DNA of 64,000 nucleotides. It comes from Anaspis maculata (lineage: Eukaryota; Arthropoda; Insecta; Coleoptera; Scraptiidae). The DNA is taken from assembly GCA_949128115.1 (NCBI GenBank), contig OX421966.1, positions 46,931,416 to 46,995,415 of the forward strand, written 5' to 3'. A program made the position numbers and the translations under genes. Below are positions 27,488 through 40,849 of this stretch, piece after piece; within the stretch, counting starts at the first letter, position 1, and every line of letters starts with the position of its first letter. Under the pieces are notes generated by a model, which was not told the origin of the DNA, did not search any database, and saw only the letters and a list, made by a program, of their open reading frames with translations.

Positions 27488-30400
27488 AAGTTCAGGTCTT
27501 GGCCATACATTTTGTCGTATCGTTTCTTTATTCTTTCTGTTTTTTTCAAAACGTCTTATGTTTGTAAATAAAATACCACAACAGGAGAATATCATCTGTG
27601 TTTTATTTCTTGATCCAAGTTTTCTTTTGTTTTAGAGAATTTTTTTTGCAGGAATGTAATCCAAGCGGCTATCGGCAGGGCTGACCAAGTTCAGGTCTTG
27701 GCCATACATTTTTTCGTATCGTTTCTTTATTCTTTCTGTTTTTTTTTCAACGTCTTCTGTTTGTAAATAAATCACCACAACAGGAGAATATCATCTGTGT
27801 TTTATTTCTTGATCCAAGTTTTCTTTTGTTTTAGAGAATTTTTTTTGCAGGAATGGAATCCAAGCGGCTATCAGCAGGGCTGACGAAATTCAGGTCTTGG
27901 CCATACATTTTGTCGTATCGTTGCTCTATTCTTTCTGTTTTTTCAAAACGTCTTATGTTTGTAAATAAATCACCACAACAGGAAGAAATCATCTGTGTTT
28001 TAGTTCTTGATCCACGTTTTCTTTTGTTTTAGAGAATTTTTTTGCAGAAATGGAATCCAAGCGGCTATCGGCAGGGCTGACCAAGTTCAGGTCTTGGCCA
28101 TACATTTTTTCGTATCGTTTTTTTATTCTTTCTGTTTTTTTTTCAACGTCTTATGTTTGTAGATAAATCACCGCAACAGGAGAATATCATCTGTGTTTTA
28201 TTTCTTGATCCAAGTTTTCTTTTGTTTCAGAGACTTTTTTTGCAGGAATGGAATCCAAGCGGTTATCGGCAGGGCTGACGGAGTTCAGGTTTTGGCCATA
28301 CATTTTGTCGTATCGTTTCTTTATTCTTTCTGTTTTTTTAAAACGTCTTATATTTGTAAATAAATCACCACAACAGGAGAAAATCATCTGTGTTTTAATT
28401 CTTGATTCAAGTTTTCTTTTGTTTTAAAAATTTTTTTTTGCAGGAATGGAATCCAAGCGGCTTTCGGCAGGGCTGACGGAGTTCAGGTCTTGGCCATACA
28501 TTTTTTCGTATCGTTTCTTTATTCTTTCTGTTTTTTTTTCAACGTCTTATGTTTGTAAATGAATCACCACAACAGGAGAATATCATCTGTATTTTATTTC
28601 CTGATCCAAGTTTTCTTTTTGTTCTAGAGAATTTTTTTTGCAGGAATATAATCCAAGCGGCTATCGGCAGGGCTGACCAAGTTCAGGTCTTGGCCATACA
28701 TTTTTTCGTATCGTTTTCTTATTCTTTTTGTTTTTTTTTTCAACGTCTTACGTTTGTTAATAAATCACCACAACAGGAGAATATCATCTGTGTTTTATTT
28801 CTTGATCCAAGTTTTCTTTTGTTTCAGAGATTTTTTTTGCAGGAATGGAATCCAAGCGGCTATCGGCAGGGCTGACGAAGTTCAGGTCTTGGCCATACAT
28901 TTTGTCGTATCGTTTTTCCATTCTTTCTGTTTTTTTAAACGTCTAATGTTTGTAAATAGATCACCACAACAGGAGAATATCATCTGTGTTTTATTTCTTG
29001 ATCCAAGTTTTCTTTTGTTTTAGAGACTTTTTTTGCAGGAATGGAATCCAAGCGGCTATATGCAGGGCTGACGAAGTTCAGGTCTTGGCCATACAATGTT
29101 TCGTTTCGTTTCTTTATTCTTTCTGTTTTTTTTCTCAACGTCTTATGTTTGTAAATAAATCACCACAACAGGAGAATATTATCTGTGTTTCATTTCTTGA
29201 TCCAAGTTTTCTTCTATTTTAGAGATTTTTTTTGCAGGAATGGAATCCAAGCAGCTATCAGCAGGGCTGACGAAGTTCAGGTCTTGGCCATACATTTTGT
29301 CGTATCGTTTCTTTATTCTTTCTGTTTTTTTCAAAACGTCTTATGTTTGTAAATAAATCACCACAACAGGAAGAAATCATCTGTGTTTTAGTTCTTGATC
29401 CACGTTTTCTTTTGTTTTAGAGAATTTTTTTGCAGAAATGGAATCCAAGCGGCTATCAGCAGGGCTGACGAAATTCAGGTCTTGGCCATACATTTTGTCG
29501 TATCGTTGCTCTATTCTTTCTGTTTTTTCAAAACGTCTTATGTTTGTAAATAAATCACCACAACAGGAAGAAATCATCTGTGTTTTAGTTCTTGATCCAC
29601 GTTTTCTTTTGTTTTAGAGAATTTTTTTGCAGAAATGGAATCCAAGCGGCTATCGGCAGGGCTGACCAAGTTCAGGTCTTGGCCATACATTTTTTCGTAT
29701 CGTTTTTTTATTCTTTCTGTTTTTTTTTCAACGTCTTATGTTTGTAAATAAATCACCGCAACAGGAGAATATCATCTGTGTTTTATTTCTTGATCCAAGT
29801 TTTCTTTTGTTTCAGAGACTTTTTTTGCAGGAATGGAATCCAAGCGGTTATCGGCAGGGCTGACGGAGTTCAGGTTTTGGCCATACATTTTGTCGTATCG
29901 TTTCTTTATTCTTTCTGTTTTTTTAAAACGTCTTATATTTGTAAATAAATCACCACAACAGGAGAAAATCATCTGTGTTTTAATTCTTGATTCAAGTTTT
30001 CTTTTGTTTTAAAGAATTTTTTTTGCAGGAATGGAATCCAAGCGGCTTTCGGCAGGGCTGACGGAGTTCAGGTCTTGGCCATACATTTTTTCGTATCGTT
30101 TCTTTATTCTTTCTGTTTTTTTTTTTCAACGTCTTATGTTTGTAAATGAATCACCACAACAGGAGAATATCATCTGTATTTTATTTCCTGATCCAAGTTT
30201 TCTTTTTGTTCTAGAGAATTTTTTTTGCAGGAATATAATCCAAGCGGCTATCGGCAGGGCTGACCAAGTTCAGGTCTTGGCCATACATTTTTTCGTATCG
30301 TTTTCTTATTCTTTTTGTTTTTTTTTCAACGTCTTACGTTTGTTAATAAATCACCACAACAGGAGAATATCATCTGTGTTTTATTTCTTGATCCAAGTTT

Positions 30401-32438
30401 TCTTTTGTTTTAGAGATTTTTTTTGCAGGAATGGAATCCAAGCGGCTATCGGCAGGGCTGACGAAGTTCAGGTCTTGGCCATACATTTTGTCGTATCGTT
30501 TCTCCATTCTTTCTGTTTTTTTAAACGTCTAATGTTTGTAAATAGATCACCACAACAGGAGAATATCATCTGTGTTTTATTTCTTGATCCAAGTTTTCTT
30601 TTGTTTTAGAGACTTTTTTTGCAGGAATGGAATCCAAGCGGCTATATGCAGGGCTGACGAAGTTCAGGTCTTGGCCATACAATGTTTCGTTTCTTTATTC
30701 TTTCTGTTTTTTTTTTTTCAACGTCTTATGTTTGTAAATAAATCACCACAACAGGAGAATATTATCTGTGTTTTATTTCTTGATCCAAGTTTTCTTCTAT
30801 TTTAGAGATTTTTTTTGCAGGAATGGAATCCAAGCAGCTATCAGCAGGGCTGACGAAGTTCAGGTCTTGGCCATACATTTTGTCGTATCGTTTCTTTATT
30901 CTTTCTGTTTTTTTCAAAACGTCTTATGTTTGTAAATAACTCACCACAACAGGAAGAAATCATCTGTGTTTTAGTTCTTGATCCACGTTTTCTTTTGTTT
31001 TAGAGAATTTTTTTGCAGAAATGGAATCCAAGCGGCTATCGGCAGGGCTGACCAAGTTCAGGTCTTGGCCATACATTTTTTCGTATCGTTTTTTTATTCT
31101 TTCTGTTTTTTTTTTCAACGTCTTATGTTTGTGAATAAATCACCACAACAGGAGAATATCATCTGTGTTTTATTTCTTGATCCAAGTTTTCTTTTGTTTC
31201 AGAGACTTTTTTTGCAGGAATGGAATCCAAGCGGCTATCGGCAGGGCTGACGGAGTTCAGGTTTTGGCCATACATTTTGTCGTATCGTTTCTTTATTCTT
31301 TCTGTTTTTTTAAAACGTCTTATATTTGTAAATAAATCACCACAACAGGAGAAAATCATCTGTGTTTTAATTCTTGATTCAAGTTTTCTTTTGTTTTAAA
31401 GAATTTTTTTTGCAGGAATGGAATCCAAGCGGCTATCGGCAGGGCTGACGAAGTTCAGGTTTTGGCCATACATTTTGTCGTATCGTTTCTTTATTCTTTC
31501 TGTTTTTTTAAAACGTCTTATATTTGTAAATGAATCACCACAACAGGAGAATATCATCTGTGTTTTATTTCCTGATCCAAGTTTTCTTTTTGTTCTAGAG
31601 AATTTTTTTTGCAGGAATATAATCCAAGCGGCTATCGGCAGGGCTGACCAAGTTCAGGTCTTGGCCATACATTTTTTCGTATCGTTTTCTTATTCTTTTT
31701 GTTTTTTTTTTCAACGTCTTACGTTTGTTAATAAATCACCACAACAGGAGAATATCATCTGTGTTTTATTTCTTGATCCAAGTTTTCTTTTGTTTCAGAG
31801 ATTTTTTTTGCAGGAATGGAATCCAAGCGGCTATCGGCAGGGCTGACGAAGTTCAGGTCTTGGCCATACATTTTGTCGTATCGTTTCTCCATTCTTTCTG
31901 TTTTTTTAAACGTCTAATGTTTGTAAATAGATCACCACAACAGGAGAATATCATCTGTGTTTTATTTCTTGATCCAAGTTTTCTTTTGTTTTAGAGACTT
32001 TTTTTGCAGGAATGGAATCCAAGCGGCTATATGCAGGGCTGACGGAGTTCAGGTCTTGGCCATACATTTTGTCGTATCGTTTCTTTATTCTTTCTGTTTT
32101 TTCAAAACGTCTTATATTTGTAAATAAATCACCACAACAGGAGAAAATCATCTGTGTTTCAATTCTTGATTCAAGTTTCCTTTTGTTTTAGAATTTTTTT
32201 TTGCAGGAATGTATTCCAAGCGGCTATCGGAAGGGCTGACCAAGTTCAGGTCTCGGCCATACATTTTTTCGTTTCGTTTCTTTATTTTTTCTGTTTTTTT
32301 CAACGTCTTATGTCTGTAAATAAATCACCCCAACAGGAGAATATCATCTGTGTTTTAATTCTTGATCCAAGTTTTCTTTTGTTTTAGAGAATTTTTTCTG
32401 CAGGAATGTAATCCAAGCGGCTATCGGCAGGGCTGACC
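27488..32438 (+). repeat. Higher-order repeat 2, copy 1 (about 4,951 bp, 25 monomers)
   Basis: Variant sites in this block recur with a shift of 4,951-4,958 bp. Markers include the unusual 'gtaaataaaataccac' monomer (about 27,565 and 32,515), 'gtagataaatcaccgcaaca' (about 28,160 and 33,110) and 'tttgttaataaatcaccac' (about 28,754 and 33,707). The left limit is a g/c mismatch at 27,487 versus 32,438. The block equals 25 monomers. Confidence 0.85.
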
Positions 32439-35400
32439 AAGTTCAGGTCTTGGCCATACATTTTGTCGTATCGTTTCTTTATTCTTTCTGTTTTTTTCAA
32501 AACGTCTTATGTTTGTAAATAAAATACCACAACAGGAGAATATCATCTGTGTTTTATTTCTTGATCCAAGTTTTCTTTTGTTTTAGAGAATTTTTTTTGC
32601 AGGAATGTAATCCAAGCGGCTATCGGCAGGGCTGACCAAGTTCAGGTCTTGGCCATACATTTTTTCGTATCGTTTCTTTATTCTTTCTGTTTTTTTTTCA
32701 ACGTCTTCTGTTTGTAAATAAATCACCACAACAGGAGAATATCATCTGTGTTTTATTTCTTGATCCAAGTTTTCTTTTGTTTTAGAGAATTTTTTTTGCA
32801 GGAATGGAATCCAAGCGGCTATCAGCAGGGCTGACGAAATTCAGGTCTTGGCCATACATTTTGTCGTATCGTTGCTCTATTCTTTCTGTTTTTTCAAAAC
32901 GTCTTATGTTTGTAAATAAATCACCACAACAAGAAGAAATCATCTGTGTTTTAGTTCTTGATCCACGTTTTCTTTTGTTTTAGAGAATTTTTTTGCAGAA
33001 ATGGAATCCAAGCGGCTATCGGCAGGGCTGACCAAGTTCAGGTCTTGGCCATACATTTTTTCGTATCGTTTTTTTATTCTTTCTGTTTTTTTTTCAACGT
33101 CTTATGTTTGTAGATAAATCACCGCAACAGGAGAATATCATCTGTGTTTTATTTCTTGATCCAAGTTTTCTTTTGTTTCAGAGACTTTTTTTGCAGGAAT
33201 GGAATCCAAGCGGTTATCGGCAGGGCTGACGGAGTTCAGGTTTTGGCCATACATTTTGTCGTATCGTTTCTTTATTCTTTCTGTTTTTTTAAAACGTCTT
33301 ATATTTGTAAATAAATCACCACAACAGGAGAAAATCATCTGTGTTTTAATTCTTGATTCAAGTTTTCTTTTGTTTTAAAGAATTTTTTTTGCAGGAATGG
33401 AATCCAAGCGGCTTTCGGCAGGGCTGACGGAGTTCAGGTCTTGGCCATACATTTTTTCGTATCGTTTCTTTATTCTTTCTGTTTTTTTTTTTCAACGTCT
33501 TATGTTTGTAAATGAATCACCACAACAGGAGAATATCATCTGTATTTTATTTCCTGATCCAAGTTTTCTTTTTGTTCTAGAGAATTTTTTTTGCAGGAAT
33601 ATAATCCAAGCGGCTATCGGCAGGGCTGACCAAGTTCAGGTCTTGGCCATACATTTTTTCGTATCGTTTTCTTATTCTTTTTGTTTTTTTTTTCAACGTC
33701 TTACGTTTGTTAATAAATCACCACAACAGGAGAATATCATCTGTGTTTTATTTCTTGATCCAAGTTTTCTTTTGTTTCAGAGATTTTTTTTGCAGGAATG
33801 GAATCCAAGCGGCTATCGGCAGGGCTGACGAAGTTCAGGTCTTGGCCATACATTTTGTCGTATCGTTTCTCCATTCTTTCTGTTTTTTTAAACGTCTAAT
33901 GTTTGTAAATAGATCACCACAACAGGAGAATATCATCTGTGTTTTATTTCTTGATCCAAGTTTTCTTTTGTTTTAGAGACTTTTTTTGCAGGAATGGAAT
34001 CCAAGCGGCTATATGCAGGGCTGACGAAGTTCAGGTCTTGGCCATACAATGTTTCGTTTCGTTTCTTTATTCTTTCTGTTTTTTTTTTCAACGTCTTATG
34101 TTTGTAAATAAATCACCACAACAGGAGAATATTATCTGTGTTTCATTTCTTGATCCAAGTTTTCTTCTATTTTAGAGATTTTTTTTGCAGGAATGGAATC
34201 CAAGCAGCTATCAGCAGGGCTGACGAAGTTCAGGTCTTGGCCATACATTTTGTCGTATCGTTTCTTTATTCTTTCTGTTTTTTTCAAAACGTCTTATGTT
34301 TGTAAATAAATCACCACAACAGGAAGAAATCATCTGTGTTTTAGTTCTTGATCCACGTTTTCTTTTGTTTTAGAGAATTTTTTTGCAGAAATGGAATCCA
34401 AGCGGCTATCAGCAGGGCTGACGAAATTCAGGTCTTGGCCATACATTTTGTCGTATCGTTGCTCTATTCTTTCTGTTTTTTCAAAACGTCTTATGTTTGT
34501 AAATAAATCACCACAACAGGAAGAAATCATCTGTGTTTTAGTTCTTGATCCACGTTTTCTTTTGTTTTAGAGAATTTTTTTGCAGAAATGGAATCCAAGC
34601 GGCTATCGGCAGGGCTGACCAAGTTCAGGTCTTGGCCATACATTTTTTCGTATCGTTTTTTTATTCTTTCTGTTTTTTTTTCAACGTCTTATGTTTGTAA
34701 ATAAATCACCGCAACAGGAGAATATCATCTGTGTTTTATTTCTTGATCCAAGTTTTCTTTTGTTTCAGAGACTTTTTTTGCAGGAATGGAATCCAAGCGG
34801 TTATCGGCAGGGCTGACGGAGTTCAGGTTTTGGCCATACATTTTGTCGTATCGTTTCTTTATTCTTTCTGTTTTTTTAAAACGTCTTATATTTGTAAATA
34901 AATCACCACAACAGGAGAAAATCATCTGTGTTTTAATTCTTGATTCAAGTTTTCTTTTGTTTTAAAGAATTTTTTTTGCAGGAATGGAATCCAAGCGGCT
35001 TTCGGCAGGGCTGACGGAGTTCAGGTCTTGGCCATACATTTTTTCGTATCGTTTCTTTATTCTTTCTGTTTTTTTTTTTCAACGTCTTATGTTTGTAAAT
35101 GAATCACCACAACAGGAGAATATCATCTGTATTTTATTTCCTGATCCAAGTTTTCTTTTTGTTCTAGAGAATTTTTTTTGCAGGAATATAATCCAAGCGG
35201 CTATCGGCAGGGCTGACCAAGTTCAGGTCTTGGCCATACATTTTTTCGTATCGTTTTCTTATTCTTTTTGTTTTTTTTTTCAACGTCTTACGTTTGTTAA
35301 TAAATCACCACAACAGGAGAATATCATCTGTGTTTTATTTCTTGATCCAAGTTTTCTTTTGTTTTAGAGATTTTTTTTGCAGGAATGGAATCCAAGCGGC

Positions 35401-37396
35401 TATCGGCAGGGCTGACGAAGTTCAGGTCTTGGCCATACATTTTGTCGTATCGTTTCTCCATTCTTTCTGTTTTTTTAAACGTCTAATGTTTGTAAATAGA
35501 TCACCACAACAGGAGAATATCATCTGTGTTTTATTTCTTGATCCAAGTTTTCTTTTGTTTTAGAGACTTTTTTTGCAGGAATGGAATCCAAGCGGCTATA
35601 TGCAGGGCTGACGAAGTTCAGGTCTTGGCCATACAATGTTTCGTTTCGTTTCTTTATTCTTTCTGTTTTTTTTTTTCAACGTCTTATGTTTGTAAATAAA
35701 TCACCACAACAGGAGAATATTATCTGTGTTTTATTTCTTGATCCAAGTTTTCTTCTATTTTAGAGATTTTTTTTGCAGGAATGGAATCCAAGCAGCTATC
35801 AGCAGGGCTGACGAAGTTCAGGTCTTGGCCATACATTTTGTCGTATCGTTTCTTTATTCTTTCTGTTTTTTTCAAAACGTCTTATGTTTGTAAATAAATC
35901 ACCACAACAGGAAGAAATCATCTGTGTTTTAGTTCTTGATCCACGTTTTCTTTTGTTTTAGAGAATTTTTTTGCAGAAATGGAATCCAAGCGGCTATCGG
36001 CAGGGCTGACCAAGTTCAGGTCTTGGCCATACATTTTTTCGTATCGTTTTTTTATTCTTTCTGTTTTTTTTTTCAACGTCTTATGTTTGTGAATAAATCA
36101 CCACAACAGGAGAATATCATCTGTGTTTTATTTCTTGATCCAAGTTTTCTTTTGTTTCAGAGACTTTTTTTGCAGGAATGGAATCCAAGCGGCTATCGGC
36201 AGGGCTGACGGAGTTCAGGTTTTGGCCATACATTTTGTCGTATCGTTTCTTTATTCTTTCTGTTTTTTTAAAACGTCTTATATTTGTAAATAAATCACCA
36301 CAACAGGAGAAAATCATCTGTGTTTTAATTCTTGATTCAAGTTTTCTTTTGTTTTAAAGAATTTTTTTTGCAGGAATGGAATCCAAGCGGCTATCGGCAG
36401 GGCTGACGAAGTTCAGGTTTTGGCCATACATTTTGTCGTATCGTTTCTTTATTCTTTCTGTTTTTTTAAAACGTCTTATATTTGTAAATGAATCACCACA
36501 ACAGGAGAATATCATCTGTGTTTTATTTCCTGATCCAAGTTTTCTTTTTGTTCTAGAGAATTTTTTTTGCAGGAATATAATCCAAGCGGCTATCGGCAGG
36601 GCTGACCAAGTTCAGGTCTTGGCCATACATTTTTTCGTATCGTTTTCTTATTCTTTTTGTTTTTTTTTTCAACGTCTTACGTTTGTTAATAAATCACCAC
36701 AACAGGAGAATATCATCTGTGTTTTATTTCTTGATCCAAGTTTTCTTTTGTTTCAGAGATTTTTTTTGCAGGAATGGAATCCAAGCGGCTATCGGCAGGG
36801 CTGACGAAGTTCAGGTCTTGGCCATACATTTTGTCGTATCGTTTCTCCATTCTTTCTGTTTTTTTAAACGTCTAATGTTTGTAAATAGATCACCACAACA
36901 GGAGAATATCATCTGTGTTTTATTTCTTGATCCAAGTTTTCTTTTGTTTTAGAGACTTTTTTTGCAGGAATGGAATCCAAGCGGCTATATGCAGGGCTGA
37001 CGGAGTTCAGGTCTTGGCCATACATTTTGTCGTATCGTTTCTTTATTCTTTCTGTTTTTTCAAAACGTCTTATATTTGTAAATAAATCACCACAACAGGA
37101 GAAAATCATCTGTGTTTCAATTCTTGATTCAAGTTTCCTTTTGTTTTAGAATTTTTTTTTGCAGGAATGTATTCCAAGCGGCTATCGGAAGGGCTGACCA
37201 AGTTCAGGTCTCGGCCATACATTTTTTCGTTTCGTTTCTTTATTTTTTCTGTTTTTTTCAACGTCTTATGTTTGTAAATAAATCACCCCAACAGGAGAAT
37301 ATCATCTGTGTTTTAATTCTTGATCCAAGTTTTCTTTTGTTTTAGAGAATTTTTTCTGCAGGAATGTAATCCAAGCGGCTATCGGCAGGGCTGACC
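32439..37396 (+). repeat. Higher-order repeat 2, copy 2 (about 4,958 bp, 25 monomers)
   Basis: Adjacent second copy. The drift of the shift from 4,951 to 4,958 bp shows small T-run indels, and substitutions are present (for example 'caacaggaagaaatc' near 27,980 is 'caacaagaagaaatc' near 32,930). It is therefore older than, or more edited than, higher-order repeat 1. The right limit lies where 'cattttgtcg' at the copy junction becomes 'cattttttcg' near 37,420. Confidence 0.85.
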
Positions 37397-40300
37397 AAGT
37401 TCAGGTCTTGGCCATACATTTTTTCGTATCGTTTCTTTATTCTTTCTGTTTTTTTTTCAACGTCTTATGTTTGTAAATAAATCACCACAACAGGAGAATA
37501 TCATCTGTGTTTTATTTCTTGATCCAAGTTTTCTTTCGTTTTAGAGATTTTTTTTGCAGGGATGAAATCCAAGCGGCTATCGGCAGGGCTGACGAAGTTC
37601 AGGTCTTGGCCATACATTTTCTCGTATCGTTTCTCCATTCTTTTTGTTTTTTTTAAACGTCTTATGTTTGTAAATAAATCACCACAACAGGAGAATATCA
37701 TCTGTGTTTTATTTCTTGATCCAAGTTTTCTTTTGTTTTAGAGAATTTTTTTTGCAGGAATGTAATCCAAGCGGCTATCGGCAGGGCTGACCAAGTTCAG
37801 GTCTTGGCCATACATTTTTTCGTATCGTTTCTTTATTCTTTCTGTTTTTCTTTCAACGTCTCCTGTTTGTGAATAAATCACCACAACAGGAGAATATCAT
37901 CTGTGTTTTATTTCTTGATCCAAGTTTTCTTTTGTTTCAGAGAATTTTTCTTGCAGGAATGGAATCCAAGCGGCTATCAGCAGGGCTGACGAAATTCAGG
38001 TCTTGGCCATACATTTTGTCGTATCGTTTCTTTATTCTTTCTGTTTTTCTTTCAACGTCTTATGTTTGTAAATAAATCACCACAACAGGAGAATATCATC
38101 TGTGTTTTATTTCTTGATCCAAGTTTTGTTTTGTTTTAGAGATTTATTTTGCTGGAATGGAATCCAAGCGGCTATTGGCAGGGCTGACGGAGTTCAGGTT
38201 TTGGCCATACATTTTGTCGTATCGTTCTTCCATTCTTTCTGTTTTTTTAAACTTCTAATGTTTGTAAATAAATCACCACAACAGGAGAATATCATCTGTG
38301 TTTTATTTCTTGATCCAAGTTTTCTTTTGTTCGAGAGCATTTTTTTTTGCAGGAATGTAATTCAAGCGGCTATCGGCAGAGCTGACCAAGTTCAGGTTTC
38401 GGCCATACATTTTTTCGTATCGTTTCTTTATTCTTTTTTTTTTTTCAACGTCTTATGTTTGTAAATAAATTACCACAACAGGAGAATATCATCTGTGTTT
38501 TATTTCTTGATCCAAGTTTTCTTTCGTTTTAGAGATTTTTTTTGCAGGGATGAAATCCAAGCGGCTATCGGCAGGGCTGACGAAGTTCAGGTCTTGGCCA
38601 TACATTTTCTCGTATCGTTTCTCCATTCTTTTTGTTTTTTTTAAACGTCTTATGTTTGTAAATAAATCACCACAACAGGAGAATATCATCTGTGTTTTAT
38701 TTCTTGATCCAAGTTTTCTTTTGTTTTAGAGAATTTTTTTTGCAGGAATGTAATCCAAGCGGCTATCGGCAGGGCTGACCAAGTTCAGGTCTTGGCCATA
38801 CATTTTTTCGTATCGTTTTTTTATTCTTTTTGTTTTTTTTTCAACGTCTTCTGTTTGTAAATAAATCACCACAACAGGAGAATATCATCTGTGTTTTATT
38901 TCTTGATCCAAGTTTTCTTTTGTTTTAGAGAATTTTTTTTGCAGGAATGGAATCCAAGCGGCTATCAGCAGGGCTGACGAAATTCAGGTCTTGGTCATAC
39001 ATTTTGTCGTATCGTTGCTCTATTCTTTCTGTTTTTTCAAAACGTCTTATGTTTGTAAATAAATCACCACAACAGGAAGAAATCATCTGTGTTTTAGTTC
39101 TTGATCCACGTTTTCTTTTGTTCTAGAGAATTTTTTTGCAGAAATGGAATCCAAGCGGCTATCGGCAGGGCTGACCAAGTTCAGGTCTTGGCCATACATT
39201 TTTTCGTATCGTTTTTTTATTTTTTCTGTTTTTTTTCAACGTCTTATGTTTGTAAATAATTCACCACAACAGGAGAATATCATCTGTGTTTTATTTCTTG
39301 ATCCAAGTTTTCTTTTGTTTCAGAGACTTTTTTTGCAGGAATGGAATCCAAGCGGCTATCGGCAGGGCTGACGGAGTTCAGGTTTTGGCCATACATTTTG
39401 TCGTATCGTTTCTTTATTCTTTCTGTTTTTTTAAAACGTTTTATATTTGTAAATAAATCACCACAACAGGAAAAAATCATCTGTGTTTTAATTCTTGATT
39501 CAAGTTTTCTTTTGTTTTAGAGAATTGTTTTTGCAGGAATGGAATCCAAGCGGCTTTCGGCAGGGCTGACGGAGTTCAGGTCTTGGCCATACATTTTTTC
39601 GTATCGTTTCTTTATTCTTTCTGTTTTTTTTTTCAACGTCTTATGTTTGTAAATAAATCACCACAACAGGAGAATATCATCTGTGTTTTATTTCCTGATC
39701 CAAGTTTTCTCTTGTTCTAGAGAATTTTTTTTGCAGGAATGTAATCCAAGCGGCTATCGGCAGGGCTGACCAAGTTCAGGCCTTGGCCATACATTTTTTC
39801 GTATCGTTTTCTTATTCTTTTTTTTTTTTTTTTTCAACGTCTCATGTTTGTAAATAAATCACCACAACAGGAGAATATCATCTGTGTTTTATTTCATGAT
39901 CCAAGTTTTCTTTTGTTCAAGAGATTTTTTTTGCAGGAATGGAATCCAAGCGGCTATCGGCAGGGCTGACGAAGTTCAGGTCTTGGCCATACATTTTGTC
40001 GTATCGTTTCTCCATTCTTTCTGTTTTTTTTAAACGTCTAATGTTTTTAAATAGATCACCACAACAGGAGAATATCATCTGTGTTTTATTTCTTGATCCA
40101 AGTTTTCTTTTGTTTTAGAGACTTTTTTTGCAGGAATGGAATCCAAGCGGCTATTGGCAGGGCTGACGGAGTTCAGGTCTTGGCCATACATTTTGTCGTA
40201 TCGTTTCTTTATTCTTTCTGTTTTTTCAAAACGTCTTATATTTGTAAATAAATCACCACAACAGGAGAAAATCATCTGTGTTTCAATTCTTGATTCAAGT

Positions 40301-40849
40301 TTCCTTTTGTTTTAGAAATTTTTTTTTGCAGAAATGTATTCCAAGCGGCTATCGGAAGGGCTGACCAAGTTCAGGTCTCGGCCATACATTTTTTCGTTTC
40401 GTTTCTTTATTCTTTCTGTTTTTTTCAACGTCTTATGTTTGTAAATAAATCACCCCAACAGGAGAATATCATCTGTGTTTTAATTCTTGATCCAAGTTTT
40501 CTTTTGTTTTAGAGAATTTTTTCTGCAGGAATGTAATCCAAGCGGCTATCGGCAGGGCTGACCAAGTTCAGGTCTTGGCCATACAATTTTTCGTTTCGTT
40601 TCTTTATTCTTTCTGTTTTTTTTTTCAACGTCTTATGTTTGTAAATAATTCACCACAACAGGAGAATATTATCTGTGTTTTATTTCTTGATCCAAGTTTT
40701 CTTTTATTCTAGAGATTTTTTTGCAGGAATGGAATCCAAGCAGCTATCAGCAGGGCTGACGAAGTTCAGGTCTTGGCCATACATTTTGTCGTATCGTTTC
40801 TTTATTCTTTCTGTTTTTTTCAAAACGTCTTATGTTTGTAAATAAATCA

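Noticed and set aside
30031..30609. The 192-codon ORF, longest in the satellite
   Set aside because: It runs through three monomers and exists only because the T-runs there keep the frame. The same sequence is closed elsewhere. No start context or conserved protein features.
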